A DNA stretch of 63,543 nt from PNAI01 sp035574295 (GTDB lineage Bacteria > Pseudomonadota > Alphaproteobacteria > Rhizobiales > Xanthobacteraceae). Shown piece by piece: positions 8,293-16,037 of this stretch; position 1 is the stretch's first letter, and every line of letters starts with the position of its first letter. The position numbers were made by a program, and so were the translations under genes. The notes under the pieces were generated by a model. The model searched no databases and was not told the origin of the DNA. It was given only the letters and a program-made list of their open reading frames with translations. Where the stretch lies: NCBI GenBank assembly GCA_035574295.1, contig DATLYX010000015.1, forward strand, positions 1-63,543, given 5' to 3'.

Positions 8293-8736
8293 ATGGCAAT
8301 GACCATGGTGGGTGAGCAGCTTCTGGCTGCCTCGCGGGAGAAGGTCTGGGCTGCACTCAATGACGTGGAGGTGCTCAAGCAGTGCATACCGGGCTGCGAA
8401 AGCCTGGAAAAACTGTCGGATACGGAGTTTCAGGCGATCGCCACCAACAAGATCGGACCGGTGAAGGCGCGCTTCAAAGGCAAGGTGAGGTTGTCCGACC
8501 TTGACCCGCCAAATGGTTACAAAATCTCCGGCGAAGGTGACGGCGGGATCGCCGGCTTTGCCAAGGGCGGTGCCACGGTGACGCTAACGGACAAGGACGG
8601 CGGCACGCTGTTGAGCTACACCGTGGAGGCGCAGATCGGCGGCAAGCTGGCGCAGCTCGGGCAGCGCCTGATCAATGGTGTCGCAAAGAAGCTTGCCGAT
8701 GATTTCTTCGCCAAGTTCGCAGAGACGGTGAAGTAG
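8293..8736 (+). CDS. coxG: CoxG / SRPBCC-family carbon monoxide dehydrogenase subunit G-like protein
   Basis: 147-residue START/SRPBCC-fold protein beginning MAMTMVGEQLLAASREKVW, with the family hallmarks ALNDVEVLKQCIPGCESLEKL and TLLSYTVEAQIGGKLAQLGQRLI. In carboxydotrophs CoxG helps recruit the molybdenum enzyme to the membrane and may bind quinone or lipid. Start chosen at ATG 8293, preceded by GGAATGGAGAC; an upstream GTG at 8257 is less likely. Its place directly before the coxSLM genes agrees. A 180-bp gap with short repeats lies between it and coxS, so coxS may have its own promoter. Confidence 0.9.
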   Translation: MAMTMVGEQLLAASREKVWAALNDVEVLKQCIPGCESLEKLSDTEFQAIATNKIGPVKARFKGKVRLSDLDPPNGYKISGEGDGGIAGFAKGGATVTLTDKDGGTLLSYTVEAQIGGKLAQLGQRLINGVAKKLADDFFAKFAETVK

Positions 8737-8773
8737 CAGGCCACCCTCCGGATGCGCCAGTTGCGGCGAGGAA

Positions 8774-8826
8774 GGAATTGCGCGCGACGCTGAGATTTGG
8801 TCTTGTTCAAAACCCGGAATTGCGCG
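8774..8826. repeat. direct repeat upstream of coxS
   Basis: GGAATTGCGCG is present at 8774-8784 and again at 8816-8826, start-to-start distance 42 bp, equal to four helical turns. It lies ~90 bp upstream of the coxS start. Could be paired activator sites or coincidence. Confidence 0.5.
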
Positions 8827-8916
8827 AAAAACGACCAGTTTCGGGTGGTTTTGGGTGCCGGTTTCCCAGGCCGGCGTGAAAATAAGGGCGTTTTGCCCAA
8901 TACCGAGGAGGAGTTC

Positions 8917-9393
8917 ATGCCTGCCGTTTCAATGACGGTGAACGGGAAAGCCGTCACCGCGGACGTCGATCCACGCACGCTCTTGGTGCAATTTTTGCGG
9001 GAAAATCTGCGGCTGACCGGCACGCATGTGGGTTGCGACACCTCGCAATGCGGAGCCTGCGTGGTGCATATCGACGGTATCGCGGTCAAATCCTGCACGA
9101 CGCTTGCCGTGCAGGCCGACGGCTGCAATGTGCTGACCATCGAGGGCCTGGCGCCGCCGGACGGCCCGCTGCACCCCATGCAGGAGGCCTTCCGCGAGCA
9201 TCACGGGTTGCAATGCGGCTTCTGTACGCCGGGCATGGTGATGACCGCGATCGACATTGTGCGGCGCAAGGGGCACGAGCTCGACGAAAAAACCATTCGG
9301 CACGAACTCGATGGGAATCTGTGCCGCTGCACCGGTTACCACAACATCGTCAAGGCGATTGCCGCTGGCGCGCGTGCGATGAAAGGCGCGTGA
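8917..9393 (+). CDS. coxS: molybdenum hydroxylase small subunit, two [2Fe-2S] clusters (CoxS-like)
   Basis: 158-residue electron-transfer subunit of a CO-dehydrogenase/xanthine-oxidase family enzyme. The N-terminal plant-ferredoxin-like domain binds one cluster through CDTSQCGACVVH...SC, and the C-terminal helical domain binds the second through QCGFCTPG and LCRCTGY; all eight cysteines are present. ATG 8917 follows CCGAGGAGGAG. No signal peptide. It passes electrons from the molybdenum site in CoxL to FAD in CoxM. 24 bp separate it from coxL. Confidence 0.93.
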   Translation: MPAVSMTVNGKAVTADVDPRTLLVQFLRENLRLTGTHVGCDTSQCGACVVHIDGIAVKSCTTLAVQADGCNVLTIEGLAPPDGPLHPMQEAFREHHGLQCGFCTPGMVMTAIDIVRRKGHELDEKTIRHELDGNLCRCTGYHNIVKAIAAGARAMKGA

Positions 9394-9417
9394 GGCCGAT
9401 CGTTCAGGGAGGCCGCC

Positions 9418-11781
9418 ATGAGTGCGACCGGAATCGGAATGCCGGTGCGGCGCCGGGAGGACATCCGCTTCGTCACCGGCAGAGGCCAATACACCGACGA
9501 CATCACCCGGCCGGGTGAGACGCGCGCGGTATTTTTGCGTTCACCGCATGCGCACGCCAAGATCAAGCGCATTGATACTGCCGGGGCGGCTGCGATGCCC
9601 GGTGTCATCGCTGTCTTGACCGGCCCCGACCTATCCGCCGACAAGATCGGCAACCTGATCTGCGGATGGATGATCCATTCCAAGGACGGCTCGCCGATGA
9701 AAATGGCGCCGCATCCGGCGCTCGCCGTCGGCAAGGTCTGCTACGTCGGCGATCCGGTGGCGGTGGTAATCGCCGAGACGCTCGCGGAGGCGAGGGACGC
9801 GGCCGAAAAAATCAAAGTGGACTACGAGGTGCTGCCGGCGGTGGTCGAGCCCGCCAAGGCGCAGAGCGCGCCGGCCATTCATGAGGTGGCGCCGAGGAAC
9901 ACGATCTATGAGTGGCATCTCGGCGATGCCAAGGCGGTGGATGCTGCGATCAAGAGCGCAAAGCACGTCACCCGCCTCGACATCATCAACAACCGGCTGG
10001 TGCCGAACGCGATGGAACCGCGCGTGGCGATCGGCGAATTCGATCCGGGCACCGGCAACCTGACGCTGTGGAACACGACGCAGAACCCGCATGTGGCGCG
10101 GCTGGTCATCTCGGCCTTTGTCGGCATGGCGCCGGAGCACAAGCTGAGGGTGATCGCGCCGGACGTGGGTGGCGGTTTCGGCTCCAAAATCTTCATCTAT
10201 CCGGAGGAGGTGGTGTGCCTGTGGGCGGCGCGCCGCGTCGGCCGCCCGGTGAAATGGACGGCGGATCGTTCGGAGGCCTTCGTCGCCGACGCGCACGGCC
10301 GCGATCACGTCACCCATGCGGAGATGGCGTTCGGCGAAGGCGGCAAGATCACCGCGATCAAGGTGAAGACCATCGCCAACCTCGGCGCCTACATGTCGAC
10401 CTTCTCCTCGTCGATCCCGACCTATCTCTACGCGACGCTGTTGTCGGGCCAGTACGACATTCCGGCGATCTATTGCGAGGTCGATGCGGTCTACACCAAC
10501 ACGGTGCCGGTCGATGCCTATCGCGGCGCGGGTCGGCCGGAGGCCACTTTCGTAGTGGAGCGGCTGGTGGAAGTGGGCGCACGCGAGCTCGGCATGGATC
10601 CGGCCGAGCTGCGCAAAAGAAATTTCATCAAATCGTTCCCGCATCAGACGCCGGTGATCATGAACTACGACGCCGGCGACTACCACGCCTCGCTGAAGAA
10701 GGCCGTGGAGCTTGCGGACGTCAAAGGTTTTGGCAAGCGCAAGCGGGAGTCCGAGCGCAGGGGCAGGCTGCGCGGCCTCGGCTATTCCACCTACATCGAG
10801 GCGTGCGGGATCGCGCCGAGTCAGGCGGTCGGTTCGCTCGGTTGCGGCGTGGGCTTGTGGGAGTCGGCGGAAGTGCGGGTCAACCCCACCGGAACGGTCG
10901 AGGTGCTCACCGGATGCCATCAGCACGGCCAGGGCCATGAGACCACGTTCGCGCAGCTCGTGTCCGACCGGCTCGGGATTCCGATTGAGAACGTCAGCAT
11001 CGTGCACGGCGACACCGACAAGGTGCAGTTCGGCATGGGCACCTACGGCTCGCGGTCGGGTGCGGTGGGGCTCACCGCGGTCGCCATGACGCTCGACAAG
11101 GTGGTGGCCAAGGCCAAGAAGGTGGCGGCCTTCATGATGGAGGCGGCCGAGGGCGACATCGTGTTCAAGGACGGCAAGTTCACTGTCGCGGGCACGGACA
11201 AGTCGGTGGCCTGGGGCGAGGTGGCGCTCAATGCCTATATCGCGCACAAATTCACCGGCAGTCAGCTAGAGCCGGGGCTCAAGGAGGGTGCGTTCTACGA
11301 CCCGACCAACTTCACCTTCCCGGCCGGCTGCCACATCTGCGAGGTGGAGGTGGACCCGGAAACAGGGAACACGGAAATCGTGGCGTGGACCGCAGTGGAC
11401 GACTTCGGCACGGTCATCAATCCCATGATCGTGGAAGGCCAAGTGCACGGCGGTGTGGCGCAGGGCGTGGGCCAGGCGCTGTTCGAGCAGGCAGTCTATG
11501 ACCGCAACGGCCAGCTCATGAGCGGCTCGCTGCTGGACTACACCGTGCCGCGCGCCGAGCACCTGCCGTCGCTCAAGGTGGACATGACGGTGACCAAGTG
11601 CCCCTCGAACCCGCTCGGGATCAAGGGCTGTGGCGAAGCCGGCGCGATCGCCGCGCCGGCGGCGGTGATCAACGCGATTACCGACGCGATTGGAACGGAG
11701 GATTTGCACATGCCGGCGACGCCGGCGTCGGTGTGGGCGGCGCTGCGGAGGTCCGGGCACTTCCAGAAGGCCGCGGAATGA
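9418..11781 (+). CDS. coxL: form II CO-dehydrogenase-like molybdenum hydroxylase large subunit
   Basis: Catalytic subunit (787 residues) binding molybdopterin cytosine dinucleotide. The active-site loop reads AYRGAGR (about residues 367-373), the form II signature, instead of the AYxCSFR of form I enzymes, so the copper-binding Cys of proven CO dehydrogenases is missing. The catalytic Glu is present in GIKGCGEAGAIAAPAAV near the C-terminus. Other landmarks: GVGLWESAEVRVNPTG, HQHGQGHETTFAQ, DVGGGFGSK. The substrate could be a purine, aldehyde or aromatic compound, or CO at low efficiency. Gene order S-L-M is also the form II order. Confidence 0.92.
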   Translation: MSATGIGMPVRRREDIRFVTGRGQYTDDITRPGETRAVFLRSPHAHAKIKRIDTAGAAAMPGVIAVLTGPDLSADKIGNLICGWMIHSKDGSPMKMAPHPALAVGKVCYVGDPVAVVIAETLAEARDAAEKIKVDYEVLPAVVEPAKAQSAPAIHEVAPRNTIYEWHLGDAKAVDAAIKSAKHVTRLDIINNRLVPNAMEPRVAIGEFDPGTGNLTLWNTTQNPHVARLVISAFVGMAPEHKLRVIAPDVGGGFGSKIFIYPEEVVCLWAARRVGRPVKWTADRSEAFVADAHGRDHVTHAEMAFGEGGKITAIKVKTIANLGAYMSTFSSSIPTYLYATLLSGQYDIPAIYCEVDAVYTNTVPVDAYRGAGRPEATFVVERLVEVGARELGMDPAELRKRNFIKSFPHQTPVIMNYDAGDYHASLKKAVELADVKGFGKRKRESERRGRLRGLGYSTYIEACGIAPSQAVGSLGCGVGLWESAEVRVNPTGTVEVLTGCHQHGQGHETTFAQLVSDRLGIPIENVSIVHGDTDKVQFGMGTYGSRSGAVGLTAVAMTLDKVVAKAKKVAAFMMEAAEGDIVFKDGKFTVAGTDKSVAWGEVALNAYIAHKFTGSQLEPGLKEGAFYDPTNFTFPAGCHICEVEVDPETGNTEIVAWTAVDDFGTVINPMIVEGQVHGGVAQGVGQALFEQAVYDRNGQLMSGSLLDYTVPRAEHLPSLKVDMTVTKCPSNPLGIKGCGEAGAIAAPAAVINAITDAIGTEDLHMPATPASVWAALRRSGHFQKAAE

Positions 11782-11837
11782 AGTCTCCCCGCGCGGCGGG
11801 GGAGGGACACGCACAAGAATTTTTGGAGGACTGAGCA

Positions 11838-12632
11838 ATGTATGCATTCACCTATCACCGGCCGACCACGGTACGGCAAGCGGGCAATCTGCTCGCCAAG
11901 GATTCGGAAGCCAAGCTGCTCGCCGGCGGTCACTCGATCATTCCGGTGATGAAGCTCAGGCTCGCCAAGCCGAGCGCACTCATCGACCTCAACCGCGTCG
12001 AGGGCCTCTCGGGCATCGAGCTGAAGGGACGCTCGCTCGTGATCGGTGCCATGACGCGGCATGTGGAGGTGGCCACTTCCCCGGTGGTGCGCGAGGCGCT
12101 GCCGGCGCTGGCCGAGCTTGCCGGCATGATCGGTGATCCGGCGGTGCGGCACCGCGGTACGCTCGGCGGCTCGCTTGCGCACAACGATCCGAACGCCGAC
12201 TATCCGGCGGCTGTGCTCGGGCTCGGGGCCACGATCATCACCAACAAGCGGCGCATTGCGGCCGACGATTTCTTCAAAGGGCTGTTCGAGACTGCGCTCG
12301 AGCCGGACGAGATCATCACCAAGGTGAGCTTCCCGCTCGCCAAGAAGGCAGCCTATCAGAAGTTCAAACAGCCGGCGTCGGGGTTCGCGCTGGTCGGCGT
12401 GTTCGTGTCCAAGCGCGGCTCGGACATCCGCGTGGCGGTGACCGGCGCCGGCGCCAACGGCGTGTTCCGCGTCAAGGCGTTCGAGGAGGCGCTGAAAAAG
12501 CGGTTCTCGCCGAAGTCGATCGAGGGGATCACGATTCCGCCGGACGGGCTCAACAGCGACATCCACGGCAGCGCCGAATACCGTGCGCACCTGATCGGCG
12601 TGCTGGCGCGGCGGGCGCTCGCAGCGGCTTAG
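11838..12632 (+). CDS. coxM: molybdenum hydroxylase FAD-binding medium subunit (CoxM-like)
   Basis: 264-residue FAD subunit of the same enzyme. FAD-binding motifs are LLAGGHSIIPVMKLR near residue 33 and TLGGSLAHNDPNADYP near residue 110; the C-terminal CO_deh_flav_C domain includes KFKQPASGFALVGVFV. It takes electrons from CoxS and hands them to an acceptor. GGAGGACTGAGCA precedes the ATG. 56 bp after coxL, so co-transcribed. After its stop there is a 199-bp gap filled with REP-like palindromes before the maturation genes. Confidence 0.93.
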   Translation: MYAFTYHRPTTVRQAGNLLAKDSEAKLLAGGHSIIPVMKLRLAKPSALIDLNRVEGLSGIELKGRSLVIGAMTRHVEVATSPVVREALPALAELAGMIGDPAVRHRGTLGGSLAHNDPNADYPAAVLGLGATIITNKRRIAADDFFKGLFETALEPDEIITKVSFPLAKKAAYQKFKQPASGFALVGVFVSKRGSDIRVAVTGAGANGVFRVKAFEEALKKRFSPKSIEGITIPPDGLNSDIHGSAEYRAHLIGVLARRALAAA

Positions 12633-12646
12633 AGCAATCTTACGTG

Positions 12647-12695
12647 GCGCATGTCCTGTTCGGAAAGCCGGTTCCCAATTTTCCCGGACATGCGC
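12647..12695. repeat. REP-type palindrome 1 between coxM and coxD
   Basis: Perfect 10-bp arms GCGCATGTCC (12647-12656) and GGACATGCGC (12686-12695) enclose a second, inner complementarity (CGGAAA against TTTCCCG). The form resembles the abundant intergenic palindromes of Bradyrhizobium relatives built around GGAAAACCGG. It can fold into a long hairpin in RNA between coxM and coxD. Confidence 0.75.
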
Positions 12696-12729
12696 GAGGG
12701 GCTTGCTGCATTTCGCGTTTGTTAACGTC

Positions 12730-12813
12730 ATGCCCGGCCTTGCCGGGCATCCACGCCTTTTCGTTTCGCTCATGGCAGCAAGACCTAGATGGTCGGGACA
12801 AGCCCGGCCGTGA
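12730..12813. repeat. REP-type palindrome pair 2 between coxM and coxD
   Basis: ATGCCCGGC / GCCGGGCAT (12730-12750) is a perfect 9-bp-arm hairpin followed by CCACGCC, and a second unit (CGGGACAAGCCCG, about 12792-12804) follows 40 bp later, with the two units roughly complementary to each other. This layout fits a common intergenic repeat of the order (CCGGGC...ATCCACG...GGACAAGCCCGG). Only one copy is seen in the window. Confidence 0.75.
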
Positions 12814-12831
12814 AGGGATAGATTGACGGCA

Positions 12832-13761
12832 ATGATACAACCGACGACAACAGCCCTCCCTGAGTCCATCGACGCGACGCTCGAACTCTTGGCCAAGGCC
12901 AATTACCTTGCGGACCGCTCGCTGGCGACGGTGCTGTTTCTCGCGCTGAGGATGGGGCGGCCGATTTTCCTCGAAGGCGAAGCCGGCGTCGGCAAGACCG
13001 AGATCGGCAAGGTGCTGGCGTCAACGCTCGGCCGCCGGTTGATCCGGCTGCAATGCTACGAGGGGCTCGATGTGGCCTCCGCCGTGTACGAATGGAATTA
13101 CGCCGCGCAGATGATCGCGATCCGCATCGCGGAGGCGGAAGGGGAGGGCGACCGCGAACGGCTCACGCACGATGTGTTCTCCGAGCGGTTCCTGATCAAG
13201 CGGCCGCTGCTGCAGGCGCTGGAGCCGGATCCGGTAGGACCGCCGGTGCTGCTGATAGACGAGCTCGACCGCAGCGACGAGGCGTTCGAGGCGTATCTCT
13301 TGGAGGTGCTGGCCGACTTCCAGGTGACCATTCCGGAGCTGGGCACGGTGAAAGCGGCGCGGCCGCCGATCGTGGTCATCACCTCGAACCGCACGCGCGA
13401 GATTCACGATGCGCTCAAGCGGCGGTGCCTCTATCACTGGGTGGGCTATCCGAGCGCCGAGCGCGAGCTGGAAATCGTGCGCCGCAAAGTGCCCGGCATC
13501 GGCGCAAAACTGTCGGCGCAGGTGGTGGGCTTCGTGCAGGCGCTGCGCAAACAGGACCTGTTCAAGGCGCCTGGGGTGGCGGAAACGCTCGACTGGGCGC
13601 AGGCGCTGGCGGAGCTCGATGCGGTGGCGCTCGATCCTGCCACGGTGTCGGACACGCTCGGGGTGCTGCTCAAATACCAGGACGACATTGCGCGGCTGGA
13701 AGGCGGCAAGGTGAAAGAGATACTGGATCAGGTGCAGGCGGAGCTGCGTGCGGCTGAGTGA
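12832..13761 (+). CDS. coxD: MoxR-type AAA+ ATPase, CoxD-like maturation factor
   Basis: 309-residue AAA+ ATPase with Walker A GEAGVGKTE, Walker B VLLIDELDR and sensor-type VITSNRTREIHDALKRRC. In carboxydotrophs CoxD is needed to insert the sulfur/copper part of the active site, working with CoxE. ATG 12832 was chosen; an in-frame TTG at 12823 is better spaced from GAAGGGA and is also possible. The frame ends 6 bp before coxE. A REP-filled gap separates it from coxM, so transcription into it depends on reading through those hairpins or on its own promoter. Confidence 0.92.
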   Translation: MIQPTTTALPESIDATLELLAKANYLADRSLATVLFLALRMGRPIFLEGEAGVGKTEIGKVLASTLGRRLIRLQCYEGLDVASAVYEWNYAAQMIAIRIAEAEGEGDRERLTHDVFSERFLIKRPLLQALEPDPVGPPVLLIDELDRSDEAFEAYLLEVLADFQVTIPELGTVKAARPPIVVITSNRTREIHDALKRRCLYHWVGYPSAERELEIVRRKVPGIGAKLSAQVVGFVQALRKQDLFKAPGVAETLDWAQALAELDAVALDPATVSDTLGVLLKYQDDIARLEGGKVKEILDQVQAELRAAE

Positions 13762-13767
13762 TCTGCC

Positions 13768-14970
13768 ATGAATGCCGCGGAAGGCCGGCTTGCCGAAAAC
13801 ATCCTCTACTTCGCGCGCGCGCTGCGGGCGGCGGGAATTCCGGTGGGGTCGGGGACGGTGCTCGATGCGCTCGCGGCGGTGGAAGCCGCCCGCGTGGGCA
13901 CGCGCGAGGATTTTTACTGGATCCTGCACGCCACCTTCGTGAAGCGGCGCGAGCATTCGACGCTGTTCGACCAGGCGTTCCGCATCTTCTTCCGCAAGCG
14001 CGGCTATCTCGAACGGCTCCTGGCAATGATGTCGCCGCCGGCGCCTGGCACGCCGCCCCCCGCACCGCCTGCAGCCTCGCAGCGCGTGCTCGAGGCGCTG
14101 TTCGCCGGCGGCGAAAAGCCCGGGCGCGACAAACCGGAGACCGAGATCGACGCGCGCTTCACCGTGTCCGACCGGGAAGTGCTGGCGAAGAAGGATTTTG
14201 CGCAGATGACGGCGGCGGAAGCGGCCGCTGCCAAGGACGCGATCAAGCAGCTCGTGCTGCCGTTCGAGGAGCGCATGACGCGGCGGCTTGCGCCACACGC
14301 CCACGGGCATATCGTCGACTTGCGGCGCACATTGCGTGCAAGCTTGAAGGTCGGCGGCGCGATCATCGATCTCAAATATCTCGGCCGGCGCTTTCAGCCG
14401 CCGCCGATCGTGGCGCTGCTCGATATTTCCGGCTCGATGAGCCAGTACACGCGCATGTTTCTGCATTTCCTGCATGCGCTCACCGCCTCGCGCAAGCGAG
14501 TGTCCACATTCCTGTTCGGCACGCGGCTCACCAACGTGACGCGTGCGATCGCCGAGCGCGATCCGGACGAGGCGCTGGCGGCGTGCTCGGCCGCGGTGCC
14601 CGACTGGTCGGGCGGTACCCGCATTGCCACCTCGCTGCGCACGTTCAACCGGCTGTGGTCGCGGCGCGTCTTGGCGCAGGGCGCGGTGGTGCTGCTGTTC
14701 AGCGACGGGCTCGAACGCGATCCGGACGAGCGGCTCGAATTCGAGATCGACCGGCTGCACCGCTCCTGCCGGCGGCTGATCTGGCTCAATCCGCTGCTCC
14801 GCTTCGAAGGTTTTCAGGCCAAGGCGCGCGGCATCAGGGTGATGCTGCCGCACGTGGACGAGTTCCGACCGATTCACAATCTGGAGTCCATGCGCGCGCT
14901 CGCTCGAACCCTGTCCACGGGCAGCACGGCGATCACCGATCCCAAGCAGTGGTTGCGGCGCGTGGCGTAG
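13768..14970 (+). CDS. coxE: VWA-domain protein, CoxE-like maturation partner
   Basis: 400-residue protein with a C-terminal von Willebrand A domain: MIDAS motif DISGSMSQ near residue 220, then a later LFSDGLERDPDERL. The N-terminal half (FARALRAAGIPVGSGTVLDAL) is typical of CoxE. MoxR AAA+ ATPases and VWA proteins act as pairs in metalloenzyme assembly, and the coxD gene ends 6 bp before. Residues ~90-115 are a Pro/Ala-rich linker. No signal peptide, so it acts in the cytoplasm. Confidence 0.92.
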   Translation: MNAAEGRLAENILYFARALRAAGIPVGSGTVLDALAAVEAARVGTREDFYWILHATFVKRREHSTLFDQAFRIFFRKRGYLERLLAMMSPPAPGTPPPAPPAASQRVLEALFAGGEKPGRDKPETEIDARFTVSDREVLAKKDFAQMTAAEAAAAKDAIKQLVLPFEERMTRRLAPHAHGHIVDLRRTLRASLKVGGAIIDLKYLGRRFQPPPIVALLDISGSMSQYTRMFLHFLHALTASRKRVSTFLFGTRLTNVTRAIAERDPDEALAACSAAVPDWSGGTRIATSLRTFNRLWSRRVLAQGAVVLLFSDGLERDPDERLEFEIDRLHRSCRRLIWLNPLLRFEGFQAKARGIRVMLPHVDEFRPIHNLESMRALARTLSTGSTAITDPKQWLRRVA

Positions 14971-15030
14971 CCTATATTTCTTTGACCTTTCCCCGTGAAC
15001 GGGGAGAAGGTGCAGACAGGAGAGACAAAC

Positions 15031-15354
15031 ATGCTCGCGCGCGACGAGGATATTCTCAAGGCCGCCGAGGAATGGCGCAAGGCGGGGCGCGGGGTGGCGC
15101 TCGCCACCGTCGTGGAGACCTGGGGCTCGGCGCCGCGGCCGGTGGGCTCGAACCTCGTGATCGACGACCAGGGCAATTTTCTCGGCTCGGTGTCCGGCGG
15201 CTGCGTCGAGGGGGCCGTGGTCACCGAGGCGCTCGACGTAATCGAGAGCGGCAAGGCGAAGACGCTCGAATTCGGCGTGGCCGACGAGACGGCGTGGAAG
15301 GTCGGCCTCTCCTGCGGCGGCACCATCCGCGTTTACGTGGAGAGGGTGGAGTGA
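15031..15354 (+). CDS. XdhC/CoxI N-terminal domain protein (split XdhC, part 1)
   Basis: 107 residues containing just the XdhC_CoxI domain: ALATVVETWGSAPRPVGSNLVIDDQGNFLG and SGGCVEGAVV, then VGLSCGGTIRVYVE. XdhC proteins bind molybdenum cofactor, help its sulfuration and load it onto hydroxylases. ATG 15031 is preceded by ACAGGAGAGAC. Its stop overlaps the GTG of the next gene by 4 bp (GTGA), so the two halves are translated together. In many organisms both domains are one polypeptide; here they are two genes with no sign of frameshift damage. Confidence 0.88.
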   Translation: MLARDEDILKAAEEWRKAGRGVALATVVETWGSAPRPVGSNLVIDDQGNFLGSVSGGCVEGAVVTEALDVIESGKAKTLEFGVADETAWKVGLSCGGTIRVYVERVE

Positions 15355-16037
15355 AGCTCGAACTGCTCAAGGCGCTGAACGAGGAGCGCGCGGCGCGGCG
15401 CGCGGCGATCGTCGTCACGGATACGGCGACCGGTGGGCAACGGCTGGTCAAGGCGGCCGACATCGCGCGCGATCCGCTGAAGGAGGTGCTGGAAAAGCGG
15501 CTGCGGTCGGGCAAGAGCGGCATGGAGGAGACGCCGCAGGGCAGGGTGTTTCTCACCGTGCACGTGCCGGCCAACAAGATGGTGATCACCGGTGCGGTGC
15601 ACATCAGCCAGGCGCTAGCGCCGATGGCACGGCTTCTGGGTTACGACGTCACCATCGTCGATCCGCGTACGGCCTTCGCCAGTATCGAGCGTTTCCCCGA
15701 CGTCAAGGTGGTCGCGGAGTGGCCGGACAAGGCGCTGCCGCCGCTCAATATCGACCGCTACACGGCGTTCGTGGCGCTCACCCACGACCCGAAGATCGAT
15801 GATCCGGCGCTCATGCATGCCTTGTCGCGCAACTGCTTCTACATCGGTGCGCTTGGCTCGAAAAAAACGCATGCGCGGCGCGTGGAGCGGCTCAAGGCGC
15901 AAGGCATCAAGGATGCCGACATCGCGCGCATCCATGCGCCGATCGGGCTTGAGATCGGTGCGGTGACACCGGCAGAAATCGCGGTGGCGATCATGGCTGA
16001 GGTCACCGCAACGCTGCGGCGTGCGGAGGCTGCATGA
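15351..16037 (+). CDS. XdhC Rossmann (C-terminal) domain protein (split XdhC, part 2)
   Basis: 228 residues from a GTG that overlaps the previous stop. The C-terminal two thirds is the XdhC_C Rossmann domain: ALAPMARLLGYDVTIVDPR, FVALTHDPKIDDPAL, FYIGALGSKKTHARR and IGLEIGAVTPAEIAVAIMAE, the last being a strong XdhC hallmark. The first ~75 residues (VKLELLKALNEERAARRAAI) are the usual adaptor segment. It probably forms a working XdhC with the 107-residue protein and feeds cofactor to CoxL. It overlaps the following gene by 4 bp (ATGA). Confidence 0.9.
   Translation: MKLELLKALNEERAARRAAIVVTDTATGGQRLVKAADIARDPLKEVLEKRLRSGKSGMEETPQGRVFLTVHVPANKMVITGAVHISQALAPMARLLGYDVTIVDPRTAFASIERFPDVKVVAEWPDKALPPLNIDRYTAFVALTHDPKIDDPALMHALSRNCFYIGALGSKKTHARRVERLKAQGIKDADIARIHAPIGLEIGAVTPAEIAVAIMAEVTATLRRAEAA

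Noticed and set aside
9631..11247. 538-codon minus-strand frame inside coxL
   Set aside because: Antisense shadow; coxL shows full molybdenum hydroxylase motifs on the plus strand.
9418..11781. Annotating the cox enzyme as an aerobic CO dehydrogenase
   Set aside because: The active-site loop is AYRGAGR (form II) and lacks the copper-binding Cys; substrate left open.
13021..14877. 618-codon minus-strand frame across coxD and coxE
   Set aside because: Arg/His-rich shadow of two well-supported genes, no motif, no ribosome site.
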